Part shown: in pieces, positions 33,643-41,982 of the stretch
Position numbering within the stretch: position 1 is the first letter of the stretch
How the letters are laid out: each line of letters begins with the position of its first letter
From: Ruminococcus turbiniformis
GTDB lineage: Bacteria; Bacillota; Clostridia; Lachnospirales; Lachnospiraceae
Reading direction: 5' to 3'
Assembly (NCBI RefSeq): GCF_020687545.1
Contig: NZ_JAJEQX010000010.1
Coordinates: forward strand, 45,422-109,421
Length of the DNA stretch: 64,000 nucleotides
The notes under the pieces: generated by a model
Seen by the model: only the letters and a program-made list of their open reading frames with translations
Told to the model about the DNA's origin: nothing
Database searches by the model: none
Translations under genes and position numbers: made by a program

Positions 33643-35574
33643 ATGAGAATTACAGATTTGCTGGACAAACGCAGCATCTCGCTGGATGCAAGTCCGAAGA
33701 CGAAGAATGAAGCGCTCGATCAGATCATCGACCTGATGATGAAGAGCGATAAGATCAGAGACCGCGAGGCATACCGCGCGCAGGTCTACGCCCGGGAGGA
33801 AGAGAGCACAACCGGCGTCGGAGAGGGAATCGCCATTCCCCACGGCAAGTGCGACGCTGTCACAAAACCCGGACTTGCCGCCATGGTCGTAAAAGACGGC
33901 GTGGACTTCGATGCCCTCGACGGCGAGCCTGTCACCCTGATGTTCCTGATCGCGGCGCCGAACACAGAGGATAACGTACACCTGGATGTTTTAAGCAAGC
34001 TCTCCGTCCTCATGATGGACGAAAACTTCTCCAACAATCTGAGAAACGCACAGAGCGTCGATGAATTTCTGGCCATCATCGACAAGGCAGACTCCGAAGA
34101 GAGCAGCATTGACGAGCGTCTCGCAGATACCGGAGCTGACAGCGCGGATGTATCTGAGGCCGGAGACCGGTTTAAAATTCTCGCAGTCACCTCCTGTCCT
34201 ACCGGAATCGCCCACACCTATATGGCGGCTGAAGGGATCGAGAAGGCGGCAAAGGCGAAGGGATGTTTCGTCAAGATCGAAACTCGGGGATCCGGCGGAG
34301 CAAAGAACGTGCTGACTGACGAAGAAATCCGAAACGCAGACTGCATCATCGTGGCAGCCGACGCACAGGTTCCCATGGACCGGTTCGACGGGAAGAAAGT
34401 GATCGAATGTCAGGTATCCGACGGCATCAGCAAGGCAGATCAGCTCGTAGAGCAGGCCATGTCCGGAAATGTTCCCGTCTACCATGGAGCCAGCGCTTCG
34501 TCCCCTTCTGCCCCGTCAGGCGGAAAATCAGGCGGCGCAGGACATAAGATTTACACCCAGCTTATGAACGGCGTCTCCCATATGCTTCCCTTTGTAGTCG
34601 GCGGCGGTATCCTGATCGCGCTCGCGTTCCTGATTGACGGACTGAGCGTTGACTTAAACTCGCTTCCCGCGGACCAGAGGGCAGATTTCGGTACGATCAC
34701 ACCGGTCGCAGCGCTTTTTAAAGGTATCGGCGATACCGCGTTCGGATTCATGCTCCCGGTACTTGCCGGATTCATCGCCATGGCGATCGGAGACCGTCCG
34801 GCCCTGGCTGTAGGATTCGTAGGCGGTATGATCGCATCCGGCGGAAAGTCCGGTTTCCTCGGCGCGCTTGTTGCAGGCTTCGCAGCCGGATATATTATCC
34901 TGGCACTCCGCAAAGCGTGCGACAAACTGCCTCAGGCCATTGAAAAAATCGCCCCGGTTCTCCTCTATCCGGTGTTCGGTATCCTGATCATGGGACTTCT
35001 CATGAACTTTATCGTAGAACCGGTCATGGGCGGCATCAACACCGCGCTGAACAGCGGACTTGCGGGCATGGGTGAGTCAAGCAAGGTTCTCGTGGGACTG
35101 ATTCTGGGCGGCATGATGGCAATCGACATGGGCGGTCCGTTCAACAAGGCAGCTTATGTGTTCGGAACTGCTGCCATCGCGGCCGGAAACTATGATATCA
35201 TGGCGGCTGTCATGATAGGCGGCATGACGCCTCCGTGCGCAATCGCGCTTGCTACTCTTCTGTTTAAGGATAAGTTCACAAAAGAGGAACGCGAAACCGG
35301 CCCCACTAACTTTATCATGGGACTTGCCTTCATCACAGAGGGCGCGATCCCCTTCGCGGCATCCGATCCGCTCCACGTACTCCCCGCCTGCATCGCGGGT
35401 TCGGCCGTGGCAGGAGCGCTCTCCATGGTCTTCGGATGCACACTGATGGCGCCCCACGGCGGCATCTTCGTGTTCCCGGTAGTAGGAAACGCACTCATGT
35501 ACCTGCTCGCGCTTGTGATCGGAACTGTCATCTCGGCGGTGCTGCTCGGTCTGCTGAAGAAAAAGGCCGCATAA
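33643..35574 (+). CDS. fruA: PTS fructose permease EIIABC
   Basis: The 643-residue protein imports fructose as fructose 1-phosphate. Its domains in order are EIIA (about 1-150, phospho-His H67 in IPHGKCD), EIIB (about 178-275, phospho-Cys C185 in VTSCPTGIAHTYMAAE) and EIIC (about 300-640, nine or ten membrane helices, with the GGPFNKAAYVFG and TPPCAIALATLLF motifs). There is no fused HPr domain, so general HPr is used. It sits between fruK and fruR, and its domain order is typical of Firmicutes FruA. Confidence 0.96.
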   Translation: MRITDLLDKRSISLDASPKTKNEALDQIIDLMMKSDKIRDREAYRAQVYAREEESTTGVGEGIAIPHGKCDAVTKPGLAAMVVKDGVDFDALDGEPVTLMFLIAAPNTEDNVHLDVLSKLSVLMMDENFSNNLRNAQSVDEFLAIIDKADSEESSIDERLADTGADSADVSEAGDRFKILAVTSCPTGIAHTYMAAEGIEKAAKAKGCFVKIETRGSGGAKNVLTDEEIRNADCIIVAADAQVPMDRFDGKKVIECQVSDGISKADQLVEQAMSGNVPVYHGASASSPSAPSGGKSGGAGHKIYTQLMNGVSHMLPFVVGGGILIALAFLIDGLSVDLNSLPADQRADFGTITPVAALFKGIGDTAFGFMLPVLAGFIAMAIGDRPALAVGFVGGMIASGGKSGFLGALVAGFAAGYIILALRKACDKLPQAIEKIAPVLLYPVFGILIMGLLMNFIVEPVMGGINTALNSGLAGMGESSKVLVGLILGGMMAIDMGGPFNKAAYVFGTAAIAAGNYDIMAAVMIGGMTPPCAIALATLLFKDKFTKEERETGPTNFIMGLAFITEGAIPFAASDPLHVLPACIAGSAVAGALSMVFGCTLMAPHGGIFVFPVVGNALMYLLALVIGTVISAVLLGLLKKKAA

Positions 35575-35734
35575 TTTGGAGTAGAATATTTCTTAAAACT
35601 GGCGTACAATAGAAGGAAATACGAAAAAGCCTGACCGGCTTTCCGCAAAGTGAAACACACATATCTGTGCCTGGAGGCTCCGGCGTTTCGGGCACAGCGC
35701 CGTTTGCGGATGCCGGAGGACGAAAGAGGTTGCC

Positions 35735-36481
35735 ATGCTTTCAGAACAGAGATATGAAAAAATCCTGGCCCTGCTGGACGAAAAAAAGAGCGTCACAGTG
35801 GCTGAGATCACAGAACTCCTCGGCATTTCCGAATCTACTGCGCGCCGCGACATTACAGCGCTTGACAAGGCCGGAAGGCTGACAAAGGTATTCGGAGGAG
35901 CCGTCATAAACAGCGGCTCCTTTGTCATACAGGAACCTACCGTCGCACAGAAGGTTGAAATTCGGAAAGCGGAAAAAATCAGAATTGCCCGCCATGCGGC
36001 GGACCTGATTGAAGAGACAGACTTTGTCTATCTGGACGCCGGGACGTCCACCGGCTACATGCTGGAATTTCTGGCGCAGAAAAAAGCCGCCTTTGTGACA
36101 AACGCCGTGGCTCACGCCCAGCGGCTGGCCGCACAGGGGAACCGGGTCTTCTTAATCGGAGGCGAGCTGAAAAGCTCCACCGAGGCAGTTGTCGGATCAC
36201 TGGCAACAGAGACGCTGTCCCGGTATCATTTTACGAAGGGGTTCTTCGGAACAAACGGAATCAGCAAATCCGAGGGCTTCACCACACCTGATGTGGGCGA
36301 GGCGCAGGTCAAGCGGACTGCCATGCGTCAGTGCCGTAACCGGTATATCCTGGCCGACAGTTCCAAGTTCGGCAGCATCAGCGCCGTCACATTCGCCGCG
36401 CTGGAGGATGCCGTGATTCTGACAGACGAGATACCCGAAGGGTATCAGAAAGAGAATGGAATTGTAAAGTGCGGGGAATAA
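35735..36481 (+). CDS. fruR: DeoR-family repressor of the fructose operon
   Basis: The 248-residue DeoR-type regulator has an N-terminal HTH (about 1-57; VAEITELLGISESTARRDIT) and a sugar-phosphate-binding domain (about 75-235) with the LDAGTSTGYM and GFFGTNGIS motifs. Such proteins respond to fructose 1-phosphate. It is the last gene here, 160 bp after fruA, whereas fruR usually leads the fruRKA operon. A possible own promoter (TACAAT near 35606) precedes it. A terminator overlaps its stop codon. Confidence 0.9.
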   Translation: MLSEQRYEKILALLDEKKSVTVAEITELLGISESTARRDITALDKAGRLTKVFGGAVINSGSFVIQEPTVAQKVEIRKAEKIRIARHAADLIEETDFVYLDAGTSTGYMLEFLAQKKAAFVTNAVAHAQRLAAQGNRVFLIGGELKSSTEAVVGSLATETLSRYHFTKGFFGTNGISKSEGFTTPDVGEAQVKRTAMRQCRNRYILADSSKFGSISAVTFAALEDAVILTDEIPEGYQKENGIVKCGE

Positions 36482-36499
36482 TGCCCCGCACTCTTTTTG
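36469..36499 (+). terminator. Terminator overlapping the fruR stop codon
   Basis: AGTGCGGGG (36469-36477) pairs perfectly with CCCCGCACT (36485-36493), followed by CTTTTT. The left arm lies inside the last codons of fruR. Confidence 0.9.
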
Positions 36500-36628
36500 T
36501 ACAGGCGACGAGCCAAAGTCCGGGCTTGCCCGAGACCTTGGCGACCGCTTACAATCCCGGAATGTGCCTTTTGGCACTTCCGGTGATTATGCGATTTGGG
36601 GTGTTCCCCTTAATCGCCCCTTGCCTGA
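36495..36628 (+). repeat. Post-terminator repeat element, copy B, with three hairpins
   Basis: The element opens with TTTTTGTACAGGCG and GAGCCAAA, as does copy A at 13545. It continues with CGAGCC/GGGCTTG pairing, a hairpin CCGGAA-TGTGCC-TTTT-GGCAC-TTCCGG (about 36557-36583), and a hairpin GCGATT-TGGGG-TGTT-CCCCT-TAATCGC (about 36591-36618). No reading frame runs through it. It ends at the convergent lipoprotein gene. Confidence 0.6.
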
Positions 36629-36637
36629 ATTTTTCAA

Positions 36638-37642
36638 CTATCTCAGGTACGCCTCCACCCGCTTCGCAACATTCTCCTGCAGATTCCTGTAAAAAAACTG
36701 ATAATCATATATATGATATTCCCCTTCCTTCAGGAAGGAAAGCGCCGCCGGATAATCTTCCGGGGACACATCTGTCACTTTAAGCGCGCCTCTCTCTTCA
36801 TCAATATAGGCGCCCGTAAGCTGAGGTATCTCCTCAGTTATATTTCCATCATAATCCGTAAAACACGCACCCAGATTCAGCGACCGGTCCGCTGCGGTGC
36901 TGTCTGTCCGCCAGTTCAGCGGATTAATACTGTAGGACCAGCTTCCTTCCGGGATAAAAAACGAATCCGTGATATCCTCTGCCTCTGAACTGAAGGCAAC
37001 AATCACTCCAGTATCTGTCTCTCCGGACGCCGGGACAAGCTGCGGGTATTCTTCCACGTCCTCTTTCGTCAGCGCCCACCCGATGCAGTAACATGCGATC
37101 ATATCGTCCAGTTCTTCCGGATAATTCTTCATCAGCTCCAGACACATGTAGGCTCCCTGGGAAAATCCCGCCAGAACGAAGGGGTTGTCATCTTTTTTGT
37201 TTTCAAGGTAATATTCAAATGCCGCGGATACGTCCTCATATGCGATCTCATAAGATTCTTCCATCCTTCCTGCGTCAATGGCCGACAGAGATCCCTGGCG
37301 GTAATAAGGAGCGTACATGTCCAGCGTCTCCTCATAGATTCCGCGCTCCATATTCAGCGCACCCAAAAAACTCTGCCGTCCCTCTTCGTCATCGATCGGC
37401 ATGTTGATTGTATCCTCATCTCCCGCGTAGGTTGTAGGCCCGATCAGAAACAGGTCCGCCTCACAGGAATCATCTGTTCCGTTGTACGCCCACATGCTGT
37501 CTTCGGAGTAGTCCGGCGCACTCTCCTGCGCTGCCGGATCTGTACTTTCCGTCCTGCTCTGGCCGCAGCCGCCCAGAAGTGTGCAGAACATCAAAGTCAC
37601 TGCTGCAAAGCCGGCTATCCTCTTTCTAAATTCTTTTTTCAT
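36638..37642 (-). CDS. DUF3089-type alpha/beta-hydrolase lipoprotein
   Basis: The 334-residue protein has a lipoprotein signal peptide with lipobox LLGGC, an acidic linker and a DUF3089 hydrolase domain. The nucleophile elbow GFSQG lies near residue 165, and an ADLFLIGPTTY strand precedes it. It should be an esterase-like enzyme anchored on the outer face of the membrane; the substrate is unknown. It starts at ATG 37642 with AGGAGA; the frame back to 37708 overlaps the previous gene and lacks a leader. It is 17 bp after the GNAT gene, so it is part of the same minus-strand transcript as the queuine genes. Confidence 0.82.
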   Translation of the reverse strand: MKKEFRKRIAGFAAVTLMFCTLLGGCGQSRTESTDPAAQESAPDYSEDSMWAYNGTDDSCEADLFLIGPTTYAGDEDTINMPIDDEEGRQSFLGALNMERGIYEETLDMYAPYYRQGSLSAIDAGRMEESYEIAYEDVSAAFEYYLENKKDDNPFVLAGFSQGAYMCLELMKNYPEELDDMIACYCIGWALTKEDVEEYPQLVPASGETDTGVIVAFSSEAEDITDSFFIPEGSWSYSINPLNWRTDSTAADRSLNLGACFTDYDGNITEEIPQLTGAYIDEERGALKVTDVSPEDYPAALSFLKEGEYHIYDYQFFYRNLQENVAKRVEAYLR

Positions 37643-37659
37643 TATCTTCTCCTCATAAC

Positions 37660-38373
37660 TCAAATGTTCAGCACACAGGTCATTTCGTACCACTGCTCTT
37701 TTCCCCATGCAGAGTCAGATATTCCCCGGTTTTGAAATCCCATTTTCTCATACATCTTTATCTTTGACTTCAGACAGGTCAGAATAATCCACTTCCTGTC
37801 CCTATCCCACTCCCTGCGCAGATACTGGTACATCATTTCCCGGGCAAGTCCCTCTCCCCGGTATTCCGGGAGCACATCAAGCCCGAGAATCATGACATTT
37901 TTCCCATCGGGATTATGAAGTTCAGGCTGTGTATAAAATTCATCTCTCAGAGAATATTCGTCCGTGGCAAGTCCGTCAATAAATCCGGCCAGCTTTCCCG
38001 TCTGCCGCTCAGCTGCAACGAGGAACACATCCGGCGCAGTTCTGACACGCTCTCGCATAATATCCTCACTGCACGCTTCATTGGGCGGAAAACAGATCCG
38101 TTCAATCTCCGCCGCCTGATCCGCTTCCTCAGGGAGAATCGGACGGAACTCAAAACGCTCCGTCAAAGGCTTATCCGAAAAGCCGTATTGTTTCAAAAGA
38201 TCCTGCGCTCTTGACCGCCCTTCCTCCATCCTGCCCATTGTATCAAAGTCGTAACCTTTCCAGCTCAACTCCCTGTATCTGCAAAATTCGTTGTTATCCT
38301 GCGTCCTTGTAAGATACATAAGCATGAGAGACAGTTCTTCCAATGACTGTTCATAAGACTTTTTACTTTCCAT
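37660..38373 (-). CDS. GNAT acetyltransferase with N-terminal DUF6429-like domain
   Basis: The 237-residue protein joins two parts. Residues 1-65 form a small domain (SLEELSLMLMYLT, RELSWKGYDFDTM) that looks like DUF6429. Residues 75-237 are a GNAT fold with the acetyl-CoA loop VLPEYRGEGLAREMM and a C-terminal KMYEKMGF motif. The acceptor is unknown. It begins 4 bp after the queL-like stop codon, so it is coupled to queuine salvage in this genome, perhaps by chance. ATG 38373 is preferred over an upstream TTG. Confidence 0.8.
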   Translation of the reverse strand: MESKKSYEQSLEELSLMLMYLTRTQDNNEFCRYRELSWKGYDFDTMGRMEEGRSRAQDLLKQYGFSDKPLTERFEFRPILPEEADQAAEIERICFPPNEACSEDIMRERVRTAPDVFLVAAERQTGKLAGFIDGLATDEYSLRDEFYTQPELHNPDGKNVMILGLDVLPEYRGEGLAREMMYQYLRREWDRDRKWIILTCLKSKIKMYEKMGFQNRGISDSAWGKEQWYEMTCVLNI

Positions 38374-38377
38374 CTTT

Positions 38378-39064
38378 TCACCCCACTCCAAAATCGGTTA
38401 TCTCATAAAGCACTTCCACGTCCGGGTCGTCAAGAAGCCAGCGGTATTCTTCCATAAACCATCTCACAAGCTCCTCATCGCGCCGGATCGGCGTGGAATT
38501 GTTGTTGAACACATTGACGGTTCCGTGCTTAAAATATTTCTTCATTGCAGAAATGTCATTTCGGATCATATCCTTTGTCTGCCCCTCGATCCCAACCATC
38601 AGACAGATCGAGTCAAACAGCGCCGCCACTTCCTCAGGCCTCCGGAAATCCGCGTGTTTGTTCAGCACCTTTTCCCGGAAGTCGTAATCAAATGTCTCCA
38701 CTCCGATCTTGTACGTGACCGGAATACCGAAAAACTCTCTCATCTCATCCAGACGTTTCCGGTAAATCCAGTGGCTTTCAAAGATAAGCCTGTCAATCTT
38801 TTTCTCATCCACAATCTCCCGGATATCTTCCAGTGTCGCGCGGGGAAGCTCAAAGCAGCTGCCCGAGTTGATGGCCTCGAGCACGCCGTATTCACCCGTG
38901 ACACGGGAGAGCACCTCCCGGTTCTGCCGCACCATCTCTTCTTCGTCTCTTCCATTATCTTCGATATAATCGCAGAATGTACATTTGCCCCAGGCACACG
39001 GAAATGCCCGCAGGAGCACGATCTCTCTTCTGTTTTTCTCTGTAATCACACTGTAGCGTTCCAT
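38378..39064 (-). CDS. queL: Radical-SAM queuine lyase (QueL-type)
   Basis: This 228-residue radical-SAM-like enzyme has an iron-sulfur motif FPCAWGKCTFCDY (C23, C28, C31), spacing CX4CX2C instead of the usual CX3CX2C. The short length, the IFESHWIYRKRL and GVETFDYDFRE motifs, and the company of an ECF S component and a nucleoside hydrolase behind a preQ1 riboswitch match the C. difficile queuine-salvage set. There QueL converts queuine to preQ1 (established by work on C. difficile CD1684). The function here is inferred from family and context. It has an AGGAGGG site. Confidence 0.82.
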   Translation of the reverse strand: MERYSVITEKNRREIVLLRAFPCAWGKCTFCDYIEDNGRDEEEMVRQNREVLSRVTGEYGVLEAINSGSCFELPRATLEDIREIVDEKKIDRLIFESHWIYRKRLDEMREFFGIPVTYKIGVETFDYDFREKVLNKHADFRRPEEVAALFDSICLMVGIEGQTKDMIRNDISAMKKYFKHGTVNVFNNNSTPIRRDEELVRWFMEEYRWLLDDPDVEVLYEITDFGVG

Positions 39065-39231
39065 CCGTCCGCCCTCCTTCTGATTCTGACAGCGCTTCCT
39101 GCGCTTTTGGCAGCGCCGTATTTCTTTGTCCTGCCGAGCGCCTGCACCAGTGCGGCCCTGTAACTGAACCGTTGCTTCAGCCTCTCCCGGGCACGCCTGT
39201 TACTGCACTCTCCCCGGACTTCCCGGGCATT

Positions 39232-39807
39232 TCAGTCTCTCCCGGACATCCTGCGCTTAAGTTCACCGGACATAAGCGGGAGAAAGGCGCTCACTGCCAG
39301 AATCGAAACGCACCGGTCCGCATAGTCGGTCAGAAACTGAACCGTGAAAATACTCCCGGTAAGGCCGAGCGGCGTCCGCGCCAGGAACTGCACAAGTATC
39401 GTTGACCCGGAGGATGTCACACCCCCGAACAGTGCCGCATTAATCAGCGCGCTTACAATCGTTCCCGGAACTGTCACCCCCAGCCCGAGAAGAAATATTT
39501 TCATTCCCTTCACAGACCGTCCATGCAGCAAAACTCCGCTCACCAGTCCTGTGATCATCCCCACCGGCGCGAAATAAAGAGAATAGATATCTGTTGTGAT
39601 ACCCATGAAAATACCGCTCAGCAGGTTGGGAAGCATTCCGAACCAGGGGCCCAGCACCGCACCGGTTAAAATCGTCCCGATGCTGTCCAGATAAATGGGC
39701 AGCCGCAGCATGAGAGCGATCTGTCCTCCCACGATGTTGATGACAACCGCCATCGCCACGAGGCAGATCTGATATGTATTAATTCTTCCTGCATGTTTTG
39801 TTTTCAT
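39232..39807 (-). CDS. ECF transporter S component, probable queuosine/queuine uptake (QrtT-type)
   Basis: The 191-residue protein has six membrane helices. Its N-terminal half contains the YLDSIGTILTGAVLGPWFGMLPNLLSG-like pattern of ECF substrate-binding subunits, and FAPVGMITGLVSGVLL follows. It would capture a queuosine precursor and use the shared ECF ATPase/T module encoded elsewhere. The substrate is inferred from its place between the nucleoside hydrolase and the queL-like gene and the preQ1 riboswitch upstream. The 167-bp gap to queL is GC-rich with several small inverted repeats but no clear promoter. Confidence 0.82.
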   Translation of the reverse strand: MKTKHAGRINTYQICLVAMAVVINIVGGQIALMLRLPIYLDSIGTILTGAVLGPWFGMLPNLLSGIFMGITTDIYSLYFAPVGMITGLVSGVLLHGRSVKGMKIFLLGLGVTVPGTIVSALINAALFGGVTSSGSTILVQFLARTPLGLTGSIFTVQFLTDYADRCVSILAVSAFLPLMSGELKRRMSGRD

Positions 39808-39825
39808 TTACACTCCTCATTCCCA

Positions 39826-40767
39826 TCAGTGCGGATTCTTTTTCAGTACTCTCGTCATGAAAAAATCCATAAATCTGTCCGCGTCTGTCTCAGTCAGAAC
39901 ATGACTGTTTGCGTCCTTTCTCCAGAAATTCATAGAGTCAGTCACACTCTGTCCCCGGCAGATACCTTCCGTCTCCACCGCCGTAAAGCTGTCGAATCCC
40001 GTACACATGGACGGATCGATCAGATAAGCGACTGCAAGCGGATCGTTGATCACACAGCCGATGATCCCCTCCTGTTCCCAGTGAAAGTCCATATAAAAAT
40101 CCGTGATTTTCCTGATAAACGTTCCGGTGTCATTATCGAGCCTTTCCATATAGGACACAAGGTTCGGCGTCAGCACGATTTTCCTTGTGACATCCAGTCC
40201 CACCATCTCGATCTTCTTTCCCGCTTCCGCATACATCTCGTAGCATATCTTTGCGGCTTCGGGATCACACCAGTAATTATATTCTGCTACCGGAGAACAG
40301 TTTCCGTGGCTTTTAAAGCTTCCGCCCATGGACACAAGTCTCGGTATGCGCCGGATCAGATCCGGTCTCTTCTGAAAGAGCCGCGCAAGATTCGTCATCG
40401 GGCCGAGAGCGAGAACTGTGATCTCCTCTTTGTCCAGCGCTTCTTCCAGAAATTCCACGGCGCTCTTATCCGGGAACGATCCCGGGACATCAGGAAGAAA
40501 GCTTTCGCCCAGCCCGTCGCTTCCGTGCGTATCCATGGCGTCCACGTATTTTCCCGCCAGAGGAACCATCTCCCCGATATAGACCGGTATCTCCTCTCTT
40601 TCCGCCTGTCTTAAAACCTTTCTCGCGTTGCGCGCCCCCATATCCGCGGGCACATTGCCGGATACCGTTGTAATCCCGGCAATATCCAGTTCAGGGGACG
40701 CAAGCGCCAGAAGAAGAGCCAGCGCGTCGTCGATCCCCGGGTCACAGTCAATAATCACTTTCGGCAT
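39826..40767 (-). CDS. queK: Nucleoside hydrolase, probable queuosine hydrolase (QueK-type)
   Basis: The 313-residue enzyme has the inosine-uridine nucleoside hydrolase signature DCDPGIDDALA (D7, D9, D13, D14), the GPMTNLARL segment, and C-terminal NDPLAVAYLID with the metal-binding Asp. In C. difficile a member of this family (QueK) releases queuine from queuosine, and the same three-gene set occurs here under a preQ1-I riboswitch, so queuosine is the likely substrate. The start is ATG 40767 with AGGAGG; the extension to 40833 is rejected. It is the first gene of the operon. Confidence 0.85.
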   Translation of the reverse strand: MPKVIIDCDPGIDDALALLLALASPELDIAGITTVSGNVPADMGARNARKVLRQAEREEIPVYIGEMVPLAGKYVDAMDTHGSDGLGESFLPDVPGSFPDKSAVEFLEEALDKEEITVLALGPMTNLARLFQKRPDLIRRIPRLVSMGGSFKSHGNCSPVAEYNYWCDPEAAKICYEMYAEAGKKIEMVGLDVTRKIVLTPNLVSYMERLDNDTGTFIRKITDFYMDFHWEQEGIIGCVINDPLAVAYLIDPSMCTGFDSFTAVETEGICRGQSVTDSMNFWRKDANSHVLTETDADRFMDFFMTRVLKKNPH

Positions 40768-40853
40768 AAAAAAACCTCCTGATGAATCATCCCTTTTTAT
40801 GGCAAAATCCTCCACAAAAAAGGCATACTTCACCAGAAGATACCTGTTTTAAG

Positions 40854-40890
40854 CCTAGTTTTTTATACTGGGAGGATTTCGAACCAGTCC
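40854..40890 (-). promoter_or_regulatory. PreQ1-I riboswitch
   Basis: On the minus strand the 37-nt element has a CTGG/CCAG stem, the loop start TTCGAAATCCTC and the A-rich tail ATAAAAAACTAGG that folds back as a pseudoknot. This is the compact preQ1 class I form. It lies between the promoter at 40917-40945 and the queK start, so preQ1 levels should control the salvage operon. Confidence 0.9.
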
Positions 40891-40916
40891 TATAAAAGTT
40901 CTATAAAGCTTCATGT

Positions 40917-40945
40917 AGTATAACAAATCACTGTCCAAAGTGCAA
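40917..40945 (-). promoter_or_regulatory. Promoter of the queuine-salvage operon
   Basis: On the minus strand TTGCAC (40945-40940) and TATACT (40922-40917) are separated by 17 bp, placing the start about 20 nt before the riboswitch. Confidence 0.75.
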
Positions 40946-41113
40946 GAAAATTCTTCGCGCACTCCTCTCCGGAAACCACCGAATATTCTGCCCCCTCCCC
41001 CTTGACAACGGTGCTATAGTATAGGTGTAGCAAAGTAATACACTTAACAATACCTGCTTATAAAAAAGTTAGAAGGCTGCTAAGCGTGATTCAGTGATTG
41101 GAGGAAAAGATAA

Positions 41114-41701
41114 ATGAATACTTTAAAAGCTGAAAAAAGAGACCTGACAATTAAAGCCAAAAAACTTAGAAGAGAGGGATTTGTTACCGGGAACCTCTTC
41201 GGACGCGAAATGAAGGAGTCCATTCCGCTCAAGATGGAAAAAGGCGATGTAGACCGGCTTCTGAAGACAGAGGGCAAAGGCGGAAGAGTCCAGCTTTCTG
41301 TAGAGGGACAGACATATGACACCTTAATTAAAGAAGTAGATTTTAATGCAATGAAGGGCTGGGTAGATGAGATTGATTTCCAGGCTCTTGTTAGTACAGA
41401 AAAGGTACATTCCTCTGCGGAGATTCATCTTATCAACGCCGAGAAACTTGTCGCCGGAGTACCGCAGCAGATGCTCCACGAGGTAGATTTCAAAGCGCTT
41501 CCGTCCGCTCTTGTTGAAAAAATCGAGCTGGACATCGGAGATTTGAAAGTCGGCGATACGATTCGTGTGGCAGATCTTGACATTGCAAAAGATAAAGATG
41601 TTGATCTGACAACTGATCTGGATGCCACTGTTGTAACCGTAACAGAGATAAAAGCTGCGGCTGCTGATACTGACGCAGAAGAAGAAACAGCAGAAGAATA
41701 A
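41114..41701 (+). CDS. rplY: Ribosomal protein bL25 / general stress protein Ctc
   Basis: The 195-residue protein belongs to the L25/TL5/Ctc family that binds 5S rRNA. The N-terminal domain (about 1-90) includes KAKKLRREGFVTGNLFG and the LIKEVDFN strand. The C-terminal TL5-type beta domain (about 95-180) has VPQQMLHEVDFKALPSALVEKI. An acidic tail completes it. It is a monocistronic gene divergent from the queuine operon. TTGACA at 41002 precedes it, but the -10 (TATAGG or TATAGT) is not at ideal spacing. Confidence 0.9.
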   Translation: MNTLKAEKRDLTIKAKKLRREGFVTGNLFGREMKESIPLKMEKGDVDRLLKTEGKGGRVQLSVEGQTYDTLIKEVDFNAMKGWVDEIDFQALVSTEKVHSSAEIHLINAEKLVAGVPQQMLHEVDFKALPSALVEKIELDIGDLKVGDTIRVADLDIAKDKDVDLTTDLDATVVTVTEIKAAAADTDAEEETAEE

Positions 41702-41801
41702 TCTACAGAAGAATATTCGCGAAATTTTCACTAATTTTTTTGCAAAAGCAGTATATATTTCGACATCTTATCCAAATCTTAACATTTTCTTAGCATTTGT
41801 C

Positions 41802-41830
41802 TTGACAGTGTTTATTGCCGGGTGTAAACT
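41802..41830 (+). promoter_or_regulatory. Promoter of the ammonium transporter gene
   Basis: TTGACA (41802-41807) and TAAACT (41825-41830) are 17 bp apart. The transcript would carry a leader of about 145 nt with two hairpins before the start codon. Confidence 0.75.
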
Positions 41831-41844
41831 GACACCCATAAAAG

Positions 41845-41954
41845 CAAAGGCGCTTTGGTTTATACCAGGGCGCCTTTACTTTTATCATAAAAATACCTGA
41901 ACCGGTACAAAGATGTGCATCGCAGAGCTCCCATCCTCTGCGGTGCATTTTTTT
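41845..41954 (+). terminator. Two-hairpin leader with terminator ahead of amt
   Basis: The first hairpin pairs AAAGGCGC with GCGCCTTT (about 41848-41877) and ends in TACTTTTATC. The second pairs TGCATCGCAGAG (about 41916-41927) with CTCTGCGGTGCA (41936-41947) and is followed by T7. The second is a strong intrinsic terminator only 29 bp before the start codon, so expression must depend on readthrough or antitermination. Confidence 0.8.
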
Positions 41955-41982
41955 GTTCCGGGGTCTGAGAGGAGGAAACTTT

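Noticed and set aside
39793..40614. 273-codon plus-strand frame opposite the nucleoside hydrolase
   Set aside because: The opposite strand has a clear family member with motifs and a ribosome site; this frame resembles nothing.
41911..41954. ANTAR-type antitermination target before amt
   Set aside because: The loops are seven or eight bases or longer and do not show the paired hexanucleotide loops of that motif.
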